From: Actinomycetes bacterium
GTDB lineage: Bacteria > Actinomycetota > Acidimicrobiia > Acidimicrobiales > RAAP-2
DNA length: 64,000 nt
NCBI GenBank assembly: GCA_021801235.1
Contig: JAJYYG010000007.1
Coordinates: 1 to 64,000 of the forward strand
Reading direction: 5' to 3'
A model generated the notes under the pieces. That model was given only the letters and a program-made list of their open reading frames with translations. It searched no databases and was not told the origin of the DNA. Below, one piece after another: positions 31,453 through 42,921 of the stretch (the first letter of the stretch is position 1; every line of letters begins with the position of its first letter). The translations under genes were made by a program, and so were the position numbers.

Positions 31453-34215
31453 ATGAGTCACCAGCGCATCCAGTCGTCACAGCGATCAGATCGCGAGAAG
31501 GTTCCGACCGAGTGGAACGGGATCTCGCCTGGGACCGCGCGCTTGTGGGCGAAGACGGGCTCGGATGGGGCATGGCACTCGCTGGGGGCACACCTCGTTG
31601 ATGCTGCACTGGTTGCTACCCGGTTGTGGTCCGATTGGCTGTCCGACCGTTCCCGAGCGTGGCTTTCTGAGCCCTTCGGCAGCGATGAAGCAAAGGGCGG
31701 GGCCTTTTTGTCATGGCTCGCCGGGTGTCACGACCTCGGTAAGGCCAGCCCCGCATTCCAGATCCAGGTCGAGTGGCTGGCACAACCATTGCGAGAGGTC
31801 GGGTTCGAGCTCCCTAGGGTGCTGCCGCAACGCAGGGTGGCGCCGCATGCACTCGTCTCTGCAGCCTCGGTCGGGCCGCTCCTGAGCGAGGGCTACAGTT
31901 GGCCGCCCGCCGCGACAACCGGCGTGGCTGCGATCCTCGGGGGCCACCATGGATGGTTCCCAGCGGAGGGATTCGCCTCCCAGCCCAGGCGGCGCCCAGA
32001 ACTGTACGGCTGGTCACCAGACCCCGCCGACCCATGGATGACGGCCCGTCGCGAGCTGCTGACTCTCTCCGCCAAAGTCAGCGGCGTCGAGACCTGGCTT
32101 GTTGACATGGCAGGTTGCGACCTTCATCGTCCGCGAGAGCTCGCCCTGTCGGGCTTGATTGTGCTGGCCGACTGGATCGCTAGCAACGAGGCGCTCTTCC
32201 CCTATGCCTCGGCGGCATTCGTTGACGGGTACGTCGAGCGAGCTCGGCACCATGCAGGCAATGCGCTCAGCACGATCGGATGGAAACGGTGGTGCCCCGG
32301 GGAGGCAGACCGCAAAGTGGACTGGTTCGACCGTCGGTTCGGCTTTGCCCCGAACGCGGTGCAACGGACGGCCATCACCGCAGCCTCGGCTTCGCCTGCT
32401 CCGGGGTTGATGTTCATCGAAGCGCCGATGGGTGTGGGGAAGACCGAGGCCGCCCTCGGTGTCGTCGAGACACTTGCCTCCGTAAAGGGCCTTTCCGGCA
32501 TGTTCGTGGGGCTCCCTACCCAGGCCACGAGCAACCAGATGTTCGCTCGCACCACGAGATGGTTGGAGAACCTTGGTCCTGGCACGTTCGTTGTCGAGCT
32601 GGCCCATGGCAAGGCCCACCAAGTCGAGGAGTACCGCGAGCGGCACGAGACGCCGTCTTGTGTCGATTGCGACGGCGACAACCAGGCGGTTGTCACCGCC
32701 GAGGAGTGGTTTGGCGGCTCCAAACGACGTTTGCTGGCGCCGTTCGTGGTGGGCACCGTCGATCAGGTCTTGCTGTCGAGCGCCAAAGTGCGCCACGTCG
32801 CTCTTCGTCAGGTCGGACTGACCGACAAGGTCGTTGTGATCGATGAGGTCCACGCCTACGACGCCCATATGTCCGTGTTCTTGCGTCGTGCGTTGCGGTG
32901 GTTGGGCGCATCTGGTGTCCCGGTCGTGCTGCTCACGGCGACCCTGCCGCCACGGGCGCGCCAGCGCCTTGCCGAAGCGTATGTCGGTGGGGCGGTAGAA
33001 CTGGGTGCGATCGGCTACCCGTCCGTCACTACGGCATCAACGGACGGCGTCGTCGAGTCGCAGACTGTTGCGTTACCCACCGCGCCGACGAAGATCGCTC
33101 TCTCGATCCTCGACGAGCAGCCCGGCGACCCCTCCGGAGCTCAGTTCAACGCAACCGTTAGTTCACTCGTGGAGATGGGCGCGAACGTCCTCGTAATACG
33201 AAACACGGTGGATCGCGCCCAACGAAGCTACCGATCTCTCGCTTCCGTACTGGGACCTGGTCCCGTCACACTGCTCCATGCCCGCTTTCTGTCAGGGCAC
33301 CGACTGTCGAAGGAGCGGTGGCTGGCACAGCATTTTGGACCCAACGGTTCGCGGCTCTCTGGTCAGGTGGTCGTCGGTACCCAAGTGTTGGAGCAGTCCC
33401 TCGACATCGATTTCGACGCCCTGGTCACCGACCTGGCACCTGTCGACCTGATTCTCCAGCGGGTGGGCCGGGTATGGCGTCACCAAGGTGTCGAACGCCC
33501 GAGCATGCTCACAGCGCCGCGCCTCATCTTGGCGGGCATGCAACGTAACGGCGATTCTCCCCCTGAGTTCCCCAGTGGGTCTCGCCTCGTATACGGCGAG
33601 CATCTGCTCTTGCGAACCGCCGCACTCCTCGAAGGTCGCTCTGAGGTTGAGCTACCGGGAAGCGTGCCAGCGCTCGTCGCTCAGGCCTATGGCGATAGCA
33701 ATGTCGTTCCCGCGTCGTGGACCGAGCGGGCCGACGTCGCCGCAATCGAGTGGGCAGCGCGAGAACGGGAGCACGAGGCCACCGCCGACCAGTTCGCCAT
33801 TCCCGCGCCGGACCATCTCCCAAATCTGTTGGAGCTTTGCCGGTTCGGGATCGACGGCGATGACGACGACCCCGCCGTTCAGTCTGCCGTGCGCGACTCC
33901 GACGCGAGCGTCGAGGTCGTCCTTGGCCGGTCGGGCCAAGCGAATGGTCCACTCTGTGGCAACGTCGAAGTCCCTTTGCAGACTCGACCTGAACCTGCAC
34001 AGGTACAAGCCGCCCTGTCGTGCACGTTACGCCTTCCCTCGTGGATCACCCCGGAGGCGCTCGCTCTTCACATCCCCGAGGGCTGGCAGCACCACCCGTG
34101 GCTCCGACGCCTGCGCGTGGTCGAGCTCACCGAAGATGGCGAAGCCCGGATCGGGAAACATGTGGTCAGGTACTCCGAGGACTTGGGGTTGGAGGTGACG
34201 AGCGATGCCGGATGA
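31453..34215 (+). CDS. cas3: CRISPR-associated helicase/nuclease Cas3 (type I-E)
   Basis: A 920-residue protein with HD nuclease domain first: H47 (SLGAHLVD), HD at 93-94 (GCHDLGKASPAFQ), H132 and GGHHGW near 164. The SF2 helicase follows: Walker A APMGVGKT (324-331), DEVH (464-467, VVIDEVHAYD), motif III TATLPPRAR and motif VI QRVGRVWRH. Cas3 is recruited by Cascade and degrades target DNA. ATG 31453 has AGGGGGA six bases before it. Base composition is less GC-rich than the flanking core genes, suggesting horizontal acquisition. Its end overlaps cse1 by 11 bp. Confidence 0.97.
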   Translation: MSHQRIQSSQRSDREKVPTEWNGISPGTARLWAKTGSDGAWHSLGAHLVDAALVATRLWSDWLSDRSRAWLSEPFGSDEAKGGAFLSWLAGCHDLGKASPAFQIQVEWLAQPLREVGFELPRVLPQRRVAPHALVSAASVGPLLSEGYSWPPAATTGVAAILGGHHGWFPAEGFASQPRRRPELYGWSPDPADPWMTARRELLTLSAKVSGVETWLVDMAGCDLHRPRELALSGLIVLADWIASNEALFPYASAAFVDGYVERARHHAGNALSTIGWKRWCPGEADRKVDWFDRRFGFAPNAVQRTAITAASASPAPGLMFIEAPMGVGKTEAALGVVETLASVKGLSGMFVGLPTQATSNQMFARTTRWLENLGPGTFVVELAHGKAHQVEEYRERHETPSCVDCDGDNQAVVTAEEWFGGSKRRLLAPFVVGTVDQVLLSSAKVRHVALRQVGLTDKVVVIDEVHAYDAHMSVFLRRALRWLGASGVPVVLLTATLPPRARQRLAEAYVGGAVELGAIGYPSVTTASTDGVVESQTVALPTAPTKIALSILDEQPGDPSGAQFNATVSSLVEMGANVLVIRNTVDRAQRSYRSLASVLGPGPVTLLHARFLSGHRLSKERWLAQHFGPNGSRLSGQVVVGTQVLEQSLDIDFDALVTDLAPVDLILQRVGRVWRHQGVERPSMLTAPRLILAGMQRNGDSPPEFPSGSRLVYGEHLLLRTAALLEGRSEVELPGSVPALVAQAYGDSNVVPASWTERADVAAIEWAAREREHEATADQFAIPAPDHLPNLLELCRFGIDGDDDDPAVQSAVRDSDASVEVVLGRSGQANGPLCGNVEVPLQTRPEPAQVQAALSCTLRLPSWITPEALALHIPEGWQHHPWLRRLRVVELTEDGEARIGKHVVRYSEDLGLEVTSDAG

Positions 34216-35809
34216 TCCGATTCGATTCGATTTGGTCACCGCACCATGGATCCCGGTACGCATGCTCGATGGACGAGCTTGTGAGCTCGGGCTCCGTGAC
34301 ACATTGACGAGAGCCCACGAGATCGCCGGGTTGAACATCGAGTTCCCTACCCAGGAACCACCACTTCTCCGCCTGCTGCTGGCCGTTTGTTATCGGGCTC
34401 TGCAGGGTCCCGCCGACGACGGGGAATGGGACGAACTTTGGCGTGCACCGAGGCTCCCCGAGTCGGCCGTCACCGCCTATCTCGACCACTGGCGGCATCG
34501 CTTCGAACTGTTCGACTCTGAAGCGCCGTTCTTCCAATCACCGCAACTGGAGCCTTCCGGTCAAGGCGGGATCACCACGGCAGCGAGGCTGATCTCACAT
34601 GCCCCCTCGGCCAACGGCATCCCTCTATTCAATCCCTTGACCGATAATATGGACCTGACGCTGCGTCCTGCAGAGGCAGCGCTCTGGTGCGTCGAGCGCC
34701 ACGCATGGGGCACCGCATCAGACAAGACGGGAGCGAAGGGCAACCCAAGACTCAAGGCCGGAAAGGACGCTCCGCAGGTCGGTCACGTGGCATGGATCGG
34801 TTTCACCGCCCCCGTTGGCCGGACTCTGCGTGAGACGCTGTTACTCAACTTGGTCCCCTGGAGCCGCAACAACCTGCTGCGCTGTGGCCCCGACGATCTG
34901 CCGGCATGGGAACGACCACCGACTGGACCAACGCGAGAGGAACGTCCTCCGGACGGCGTGTGTGACCTCTACACGTGGCAAGGCCGGCGCATCCGCTTGT
35001 ACCCCGAACGTCGGGGCAGTATGGAGGTCGTCGCATCGGTGCTGGTGTGCGCGGGCGACGATGTGCAACACGATGCCGTGCGTGCGACGGATCCCCACAC
35101 CGGCTGGGTCTCCAAGCGGGAGAAGGATGGAGCGCTGACCTTCTCGCCGCTCAGAGCCAGGCCTGGACAGCAGGTCTGGCGTGGATTGGGACCGCTCCTC
35201 GCGCTGGAAGAGGATCGTCGGCGGGCGGGCGTCCTGTCATGGCTGGCAGCCATCGAGGACCGCGGCGTCGAGCACGTGTCGCTGCTTGTCACTGCTACGA
35301 CGTTCGGAAGCATGTCCTCGAAGATCGAGGACATGCTTTCCGATTCGCTGGACACCCCGGTAACGGTATTGCGATCGGGAGACTTGGCGGCGTACACGGT
35401 TGCGAGCGATGCCGTGCTTCTGGCAGAGATGGCGGCCAAGGCCCTGTGGAACGTAGCCGATGGCCCCTTCTTGCAGTTAGACCGCGAGAAGGGTCGCTAT
35501 ACCATCCCGGAAGGAAAGTTGGATCAGGCCAAGAAGGCCCGCGAAGTCATCGGTGAAAGCCTCTTCGCCTGTCTCGATGCCCCCTTTCGTCGATTCCTTT
35601 CCGCACTGGGGAGTGAGCGTGATCTCACCGAGGCCAGGATGCGCTGGGTCGCAGTCGTCCGTGAGCAAGCAGTGTTGGTCGCCGGGCGCGACGTTGCCCA
35701 GTGGGCAGCCGCTGAGACTTTTACCGGTGCCTTGGCCGAAGATCGGTTCCGACGGGAACTGGCGAAGGCGAGCAAGCAGTTCTGTCCGACCGACCACGAG
35801 GAGGGTTGA
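34205..35809 (+). CDS. casA: Cascade large subunit Cse1/Cas8e
   Basis: A 534-residue protein matching Cse1: FDLVTAPWIPVRMLDGRACELGLRDTL at the start, the DLTLRPAEAALWCVERHAWG stretch, GHVAWIGFTAPVGRTLRETLLLNLVPW, and a helical C-terminal domain. Cse1 recognises the PAM and starts R-loop formation, then recruits Cas3. It starts 11 bp inside the end of cas3, which implies coupled translation. Confidence 0.94.
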   Translation: MPDDPIRFDLVTAPWIPVRMLDGRACELGLRDTLTRAHEIAGLNIEFPTQEPPLLRLLLAVCYRALQGPADDGEWDELWRAPRLPESAVTAYLDHWRHRFELFDSEAPFFQSPQLEPSGQGGITTAARLISHAPSANGIPLFNPLTDNMDLTLRPAEAALWCVERHAWGTASDKTGAKGNPRLKAGKDAPQVGHVAWIGFTAPVGRTLRETLLLNLVPWSRNNLLRCGPDDLPAWERPPTGPTREERPPDGVCDLYTWQGRRIRLYPERRGSMEVVASVLVCAGDDVQHDAVRATDPHTGWVSKREKDGALTFSPLRARPGQQVWRGLGPLLALEEDRRRAGVLSWLAAIEDRGVEHVSLLVTATTFGSMSSKIEDMLSDSLDTPVTVLRSGDLAAYTVASDAVLLAEMAAKALWNVADGPFLQLDREKGRYTIPEGKLDQAKKAREVIGESLFACLDAPFRRFLSALGSERDLTEARMRWVAVVREQAVLVAGRDVAQWAAAETFTGALAEDRFRRELAKASKQFCPTDHEEG

Positions 35810-35810
35810 A

Positions 35811-36371
35811 ATGCTCACCGAGCCATCATCGACAAAGATCTGGCCGATCGACCGTGTGCTTGCGCGTGTCGCCGAACGTCCCGACGCGCTCGCGACGCTA
35901 CGTCGGGGAGTCGGCCGTGACCTTGAGGAATCTCCTGCATCATGGCCCTACGTGATGGAGGTGGCAGGGGACGGCCGGTGGCGTGAGGATGCCGCGCATG
36001 TGGTCCTCGGACTTTTCGCCCTGCACCACCAGGCGCAAATACCGGGCTCCATGAATCGTCCAGGCTTGGGACTCGGCAGTGCGTGCCGCCAACTGAAGCA
36101 TTCGAGAGCCAGTAGGGGCACGAGCGCAGAGGGCGTCGAGCGACGTTTCAAGGCCGCATTGGCGGCCGAGACACCCGATGCGCTTTCCGTGCACCTCCGC
36201 GGGTTGGTGACCCTCCTTCGTGGAGCTGGCGTGGGGCTCGACTACCCCCGTCTCTATTGGGATCTGTGCCGCTGGCAGTTCCCTGCCGAGCGTGGACAGG
36301 TCTGCCTCAGATGGGGACGTGAGTACTTCCGAACACTTTCCAATTCAGACAGCGAGGAGATGACCCCATGA
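35811..36371 (+). CDS. casB: Cascade small subunit Cse2/Cas11e
   Basis: A 186-residue helical protein at the Cse2 position, with the conserved N-terminal half (RVLARVAERPDALATLRRGVGRDLEESPASWPYVM) and HVVLGLFALHHQAQ. Cse2 forms a dimer along the belly of Cascade and stabilises the R-loop. ATG 35811 is preceded by GAGGAGGG and begins one base after the cse1 stop. Its end overlaps cas7 by ATGA. Confidence 0.92.
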   Translation: MLTEPSSTKIWPIDRVLARVAERPDALATLRRGVGRDLEESPASWPYVMEVAGDGRWREDAAHVVLGLFALHHQAQIPGSMNRPGLGLGSACRQLKHSRASRGTSAEGVERRFKAALAAETPDALSVHLRGLVTLLRGAGVGLDYPRLYWDLCRWQFPAERGQVCLRWGREYFRTLSNSDSEEMTP

Positions 36372-37498
36372 ACACAAACCGAGCCATCATCGACGTGCAC
36401 ATCCTGCAGACGGTACCACCGTCGTGTCTCAACAGAGACGATACGAACTCACCCAAGACCGCCCTCTACGGCGGTACCCGACGTGCCCGTGTGTCCTCCC
36501 AGTCGTGGAAGCGGGCAACGCGGCGTTTCTTCAATGAGCACCACTCCCCTGATGGCCGTGGCGTGCGAACCCGCAAGCTACCCGCGATGCTCGCCGAAGG
36601 TATTCGCCAGAGACTCGGGAACAGAGCGGCAGATCATGAGGCCCAGATCATCGAAGTGGCCAACCGCGCCAGTGGTCTTATTGTTGGATTGAAGCCAGCG
36701 AAGGTCGAAAAGATGGCCGACAGCAAGGAACTGGTCGATCTCGACTACGCCCTGTTCATCTCATCGAGTGCGACCGACTCGATTCTCGACCAACTTGCAT
36801 CTGCCATTGACGGGCAACTCCTCGATGTCGATGCAATGAGGATGGCCATGGGTCGCGGGCACTCTCTTGATGTCGCGCTCTTTGGACGCATGGTTGCAGA
36901 TACGCCCGATCTGAACGTCGATGCCGCCTGCCAAGTGGCCCACGCCATTTCAACACACCGCGTCTCATCAGAGTTTGACTTTTACACGACCGTGGACGAT
37001 CTGGCCGGGTCGGACGAGTCCGGAGCCGCCATGATGGGTTACGTCGAGTTCAACTCGGCCACCCTCTACCGCTACGCCAACATCAGCCTGGGAAATCTCG
37101 GGGACAACCTGGGCGATCCGTCGGCGGTGGCCGCGGGCGTGCGGTCCTTTGTAGAGGGGTTCGCCCGCAGCCTTCCCACCGGTCGACAGAACACGTTCGG
37201 GGCGATGACGCTGCCGGACGTGGTCTTCGTGTCGTTGCGCACCGATCAGCCGGTCAGCCTTGTAGGAGCCTTCGAGGCACCGGTCGAAGCGACGGAAGGA
37301 TACGTCACCGAGTCTGCCCGGCGGATGGCTTCTCACGCGACGCACATTGACGATCTGTACGGATCGCCGCGCACGGATGGTTGGGCAACCTACATGCCTG
37401 TCGTCGGTGATCTAAGCCAGCATTTCGGAGCGTCCTTGCCGTTCCCTGAACTGTTGGACCGGGTCGAGCTGGCCGCCCAGGCCCAGATGGCGTCATGA
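36368..37498 (+). CDS. casC: Cascade backbone subunit Cas7e (CasC)
   Basis: A 376-residue RAMP protein of the usual length for I-E: IIDVHILQTVPPSCLNRDDTNSPKTALYGGTRRARVSSQSWKRATRRFF is the conserved opening, and SVAAGVRSFVEGFARSLPTGRQNTFGAMTLPDVVFVSLR and the SSEFDFYTTVDDLAG stretch are typical. Six copies bind the spacer part of crRNA. It overlaps casB and cas5e by 4 bp each. Confidence 0.95.
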   Translation: MNTNRAIIDVHILQTVPPSCLNRDDTNSPKTALYGGTRRARVSSQSWKRATRRFFNEHHSPDGRGVRTRKLPAMLAEGIRQRLGNRAADHEAQIIEVANRASGLIVGLKPAKVEKMADSKELVDLDYALFISSSATDSILDQLASAIDGQLLDVDAMRMAMGRGHSLDVALFGRMVADTPDLNVDAACQVAHAISTHRVSSEFDFYTTVDDLAGSDESGAAMMGYVEFNSATLYRYANISLGNLGDNLGDPSAVAAGVRSFVEGFARSLPTGRQNTFGAMTLPDVVFVSLRTDQPVSLVGAFEAPVEATEGYVTESARRMASHATHIDDLYGSPRTDGWATYMPVVGDLSQHFGASLPFPELLDRVELAAQAQMAS

Positions 37499-38256
37499 GC
37501 GTGTTGACGATGCGGCTCGGGGGCCCTCTTCAGGCATGGGGGTCGAGTAGCCGACTCGACCGGTATCGCCGGACGGAGGGGTTCCCGACGAAATCCGCCG
37601 TCGTCGGTCTGCTTGCGGCGGCTCTCGGTCGAGCCCGCACCGACCCAATCGAGGACCTCGTGAGGTTGCGCTTCGGAGTGCGCGCGGATCGTCCTGGTGA
37701 GATATTGCGTGACTTCCACACGGTATCGAGCCTCTTCGACGAGAAGCGACGCTTCGACCCGGCCAACGGCCGGCTTCCCAAGGCAGGAGGCGGGTACCGC
37801 CGCGCTGCGACCAGCACCCAGGTGACCGAGCGGTTCTACCTGACCGACGCCTGCTTCGTGGCGGGGATGGAGGGCGACGGGCGGCTGCTCGACGACCTCG
37901 ACCGCTCGCTCTCCTGTCCGGTCTTTCCGCCGTTCCTCGGACGGCGCTCGTGCCTGCCCGATGCTCCACTTCGCCTCGGCATCCACCCTGGTTCGCTGGT
38001 CGAGGTGCTTCGGACTGTGCCGTGGCAGGGTGGGGTGCACGCCAAGTCTGCCGCTTATTCGGTGCGTTGCGAAGCTGTGATCGAGGATGAGCATGGGGAC
38101 CGGGAACGCTTCGACGAGGTGCGTAGTTTCGATCCGGTCAACCGATCCTACGGAAGGCGAAGGGTGCGCTACCACTACTTCGACGTGGTGAACTCAGCAA
38201 GCGAACGCGGCAGCCTCGACGGCCACGACCCGATGGCATTGCTGGGAGGGGACTGA
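37495..38256 (+). CDS. casD: Cascade subunit Cas5e (CasD)
   Basis: A 253-residue Cas5e: MRLGGPLQAWGSSSRLDRYRRTEGFPTKSAVVGLLAAALGRAR is the family start, followed by the RAMP fold with FYLTDACFVAGMEGDG and ends in RYHYFDVVNSA. Cas5 binds the 5' handle of crRNA. GTG/ATG overlap with cas7e (ATGA). Confidence 0.94.
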   Translation: MSVLTMRLGGPLQAWGSSSRLDRYRRTEGFPTKSAVVGLLAAALGRARTDPIEDLVRLRFGVRADRPGEILRDFHTVSSLFDEKRRFDPANGRLPKAGGGYRRAATSTQVTERFYLTDACFVAGMEGDGRLLDDLDRSLSCPVFPPFLGRRSCLPDAPLRLGIHPGSLVEVLRTVPWQGGVHAKSAAYSVRCEAVIEDEHGDRERFDEVRSFDPVNRSYGRRRVRYHYFDVVNSASERGSLDGHDPMALLGGD

Positions 38257-38257
38257 G

Positions 38258-38926
38258 ATGTTCCTCACGCGCTTCAACATCAACCCGAGAACCCAGTTGG
38301 GTGCGCGGTACCTCCAGAACCCCCAGAAAGTCCACGCAGCGATCTACGGGGCTATGCCGACGCAGCCTGTTGTCGCCACGGAAGGCGGTCGTCCCCTTTG
38401 GCGGATGGATTGTGGGGATCCCAAAGCACCGGTTCTTTGGGTTGTCAGCCCTGAACGACCAGCGTTCGATCAGCTCGCCGACGAGGCGGGTCGCGCTGTC
38501 GAAGGACGCGTGTACCAGACGCGCCCGTATGTCTCGTTCCTCGATCGCCTCGCTGAAGGACAGGTGTACGCCTTCAGGCTCGCGGCCAACGCCTCGCATT
38601 CGGGCCGGAGATCCGTAGAATCCGCCCAAACCCAGCGCTTCGGTCACGTCACTGCAGCCCAGCAACTTCAGTGGCTCCTCCTTCGATCGGATCGGAGCGG
38701 GTTTTCGTTCCCTTTGACGGCAGGCAACGAACCGGACGTGGCTGTTGTCGGCCAGCGCAAGAGTTCCTTTCGGCGCGACCAAGGTCGGGTGACGGTGACA
38801 GTGAGCGAATTCATGGGTCATCTCCAAGTGATCGACCCGAACGCATTGCGCCACACGTTGACCAGCGGGATCGGCCATGCCCGGGCCTACGGTTGTGGTT
38901 TGCTGACCCTTGCTCTTCCCCGATGA
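38258..38926 (+). CDS. casE: crRNA-processing endonuclease Cas6e (CasE)
   Basis: A 222-residue Cas6e. NPQKVHAAIYGAMP places the catalytic His at residue 26, the same position as in the E. coli enzyme, and the C-terminal Gly-rich loop is GIGHARAYGCGLLTL. It cleaves pre-crRNA at the base of each repeat hairpin and stays bound. It starts one base after casD and overlaps cas1 by 4 bp. Confidence 0.94.
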   Translation: MFLTRFNINPRTQLGARYLQNPQKVHAAIYGAMPTQPVVATEGGRPLWRMDCGDPKAPVLWVVSPERPAFDQLADEAGRAVEGRVYQTRPYVSFLDRLAEGQVYAFRLAANASHSGRRSVESAQTQRFGHVTAAQQLQWLLLRSDRSGFSFPLTAGNEPDVAVVGQRKSSFRRDQGRVTVTVSEFMGHLQVIDPNALRHTLTSGIGHARAYGCGLLTLALPR

Positions 38927-39885
38927 CAATGAAGCAAAATGCGCCTGAGCGGCTGAGTGCCGACCGCGTCCCCTTATCGGCGTTGCAACCGATCTCGAAG
39001 CGGGCAAGTTTTGTCTACATGGAACGTTGTCTGGTGCATCGGGATTCCAACGCCATCGTCTCCATGAGCGAGTTGGGCACGGTCCACCTTCCGGCCGCTT
39101 CGTTCGGGACACTGCTGCTGGGTCCGGGTACAAGGATCACGCATCAGGCCATGAATCTCCTTAGTGAGTCCGGCGTTGTTACCTGCTGGGTTGGCGAAGG
39201 GGCTGTCCGTCTATACGCGAGTGCGCCCTCCCTGTCCAAGTCAACCAAACTCCTCCAGGAACAGGCACGGCTTGTCTCCAATCGATTGTCGCGACTTACT
39301 GTCGCCAGGCGCATGTACGGGATGAGGTTCCCTGGAGAGGACGTGAGCAAGGCGACAATGCAGCAGCTACGCGGAATGGAAGGAGCGAGAATCCGCAAGG
39401 AGTACCGGGAACAAGCTGCGCGCACGGGGGTGGAATGGAAGGGTCGGCACTATGACCCGAGCAATTGGTCATCGGGGGACACCGTAAATCGGGCACTCTC
39501 CACTGCCAATAGTTGCCTGTACGGCGTGATCCACTCAGTGGTCGCAGCGGTGGGCTGTAGTCCAGGTTTGGGGTTCGTTCACACCGGACATGCGTTGGCG
39601 TTCGTGCACGACATTGCAGATCTGTACAAGGTTGAGGTGACGATACCGGCCGCATTCGAGTCGGCTTCCGACGGAGATTCGGACTTGTCCTCCCGCGTTC
39701 GACGTGACGTGCGCGAGCATGTCCACCAAGGCCGCATCCTCGAAAGAGCTGTCGACGACATCCACTTCGTCCTGCGCGGGCACAAGGGAGGAGAGCAGGA
39801 CGAGCCAGATCGCGATGAGGTCGTCCTCTGGGATGATGAAGGGGGATCAGTCCAAGCGGGAGTGGCCTATGGCGATGAAACGTGA
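38923..39885 (+). CDS. cas1: CRISPR integrase Cas1 (type I-E)
   Basis: A 320-residue Cas1e. The metal-binding residues of the E. coli enzyme are all conserved: E153 (RGMEGARIR), H220 (GFVHTGH), D230 and D233 (FVHDIADLYK). With Cas2 it inserts new spacers at the leader end of the array. ATG 38923 overlaps the cas6e stop (ATGA). The C-terminal tail (GEQDEPDRDEVVLWDDEGG) is longer and more acidic than in E. coli. Confidence 0.96.
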   Translation: MTMKQNAPERLSADRVPLSALQPISKRASFVYMERCLVHRDSNAIVSMSELGTVHLPAASFGTLLLGPGTRITHQAMNLLSESGVVTCWVGEGAVRLYASAPSLSKSTKLLQEQARLVSNRLSRLTVARRMYGMRFPGEDVSKATMQQLRGMEGARIRKEYREQAARTGVEWKGRHYDPSNWSSGDTVNRALSTANSCLYGVIHSVVAAVGCSPGLGFVHTGHALAFVHDIADLYKVEVTIPAAFESASDGDSDLSSRVRRDVREHVHQGRILERAVDDIHFVLRGHKGGEQDEPDRDEVVLWDDEGGSVQAGVAYGDET

Positions 39886-40163
39886 CCGTTGTCGTGTTGA
39901 CAGCGGTGCCGGTTGGGCTGCGGGGCCACCTCACTCGGTGGCTCTTTGAGGTTGCTCCGGGTGTCTTCGTTGGCCGTGTCACGGCCAGAGTGAGGGACCA
40001 CCTCTGGTCCAGGATCTGCAAATACGCAGGCGAGGGCGGCCGTGCTGTGATGATCCACTCGGCAAGGAACGAGCAGGGACTCTCCTTCAGAGTGCACGGT
40101 GGCACTTGGTCACCTGTTGATCTTGACGGATTGATGCTGATTCAGCGATCCTTGACAAGATAA
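39882..40163 (+). CDS. cas2: CRISPR-associated protein Cas2 (type I-E)
   Basis: A 93-residue Cas2e of normal length: MTVVVLTAVPVGLRGHLTRWLFEVAPGVFVGRVTARVRDHLW is the conserved start. It forms the scaffold of the Cas1-Cas2 integrase. GTG 39882 overlaps the cas1 stop by 4 bp. The stop at 40161-40163 is only 15 bp before the first repeat, so the leader that Cas1-Cas2 must recognise has to lie within this coding sequence. TTGACA (40152-40157) sits in the last codons. Confidence 0.95.
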   Translation: MTVVVLTAVPVGLRGHLTRWLFEVAPGVFVGRVTARVRDHLWSRICKYAGEGGRAVMIHSARNEQGLSFRVHGGTWSPVDLDGLMLIQRSLTR

Positions 40164-40178
40164 CCCAGGTCACAAAGA

Positions 40179-42097
<1,919 letters not shown>

Positions 42098-42126
42098 GGT
42101 TCCTTGGGGGAAACACGCCGGCGGTG

Positions 42127-42347
42127 GTGCTCCCCGCGTCTTCGGCGCCTACGGTGATGATCGCGTAACCGCCCGCACACGACGGCCTACTTTGGGCGGT
42201 TCCCAGGTCCGGGGGTCAACCCTCATGAGCGTTCGCACCGGTGACGCCGTACGAGCGTGGGCTCGCGCATGCGGCACCACCGTCTCCCTGTCCGACGCGA
42301 CCGGCAGCCTCGCTCCAACGTCGAGTGGCACATGCGGCGCAATGAGG
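42127..42347 (+). repeat. decayed CRISPR repeat remnants beyond the array
   Basis: GTGCTCCCCGCG at 42127 repeats the first 12 bases of the CRISPR repeat, 58 bp after the degenerate terminal repeat. Weaker matches follow at about 42194 (17 of 28 positions), 42256 (CGCGCATGCGG shared) and 42319 (CATGCGG shared), at spacings of 62-67 bp, close to the 61-bp period. The first is convincing; the others are suggestive. No protein-coding gene is supported between 42098 and 42368. Confidence 0.45.
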
Positions 42348-42368
42348 CGGCGCGAGGAGGCGGCGCGA

Positions 42369-42770
42369 TTACGGCGACGGCGTGTCCCTCTCGGTGGTCG
42401 CCGGCCGGATCACCGCCACCGTCTTGGTCGGGTCGTCGGGATCGAAGTGGAGGTCGATCGGTCCCTGCGGGCCGTCGGGCTCGCCCGACGCCTGGATGAC
42501 GAAGGCGGGATGCTGCCTGGGCAGTTCGAGGGCCTCCTGGAGGCCGATGGCGATGCCGGTCATCATCACGCCTGCGGCCGACGTGCGCATCCGGTCGAAC
42601 CGCGTGCGCTCCGGACCGGGATCCTCCGGACCGGTCTCCTCGGTCCCGGCGCCCTCTCCGCTCACCGGCTCCGGACGGGTGGGCTCCCCCGCCTCGGCGC
42701 CGGTGAGGGCGTCTACCTCTACCTCTCCCTCCCCCGTCTCCGCCTCGGGGCCGGTGCGTTCGTCCACCAC
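42369..42770 (-). CDS. small conserved-looking protein of unknown function
   Basis: A 133-residue acidic protein from GTG 42770 (or 42767). The first half is low-complexity Glu/Gly/Thr/Pro. The second half looks structured: MRTSAAGVMMTGIAIGLQEAL, then HPAFVIQASGEPDGPQGPID and HFDPDDPTKTVAVIRP. I do not recognise a family. The middle segment is reminiscent of small actinobacterial proteins of unknown role. It is divergent from the amine oxidase gene. The frame extends further upstream, but that stretch is antisense to the oxidase. Confidence 0.6.
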   Translation of the reverse strand: MVDERTGPEAETGEGEVEVDALTGAEAGEPTRPEPVSGEGAGTEETGPEDPGPERTRFDRMRTSAAGVMMTGIAIGLQEALELPRQHPAFVIQASGEPDGPQGPIDLHFDPDDPTKTVAVIRPATTERDTPSP

Positions 42771-42921
42771 CCCACGGTAGTGCCCGGACTCCCGATCCCG
42801 GAGCCCGTCCGGCACAGGCAGCACAGGCGGCACAGGCGGCCTGAGGAGCGGTCCGTCCGAACGACCGGGGGCTACGGTGACAGCGACACAGACAGCGACA
42901 CAGACAGCGACGGGGGGCGCC

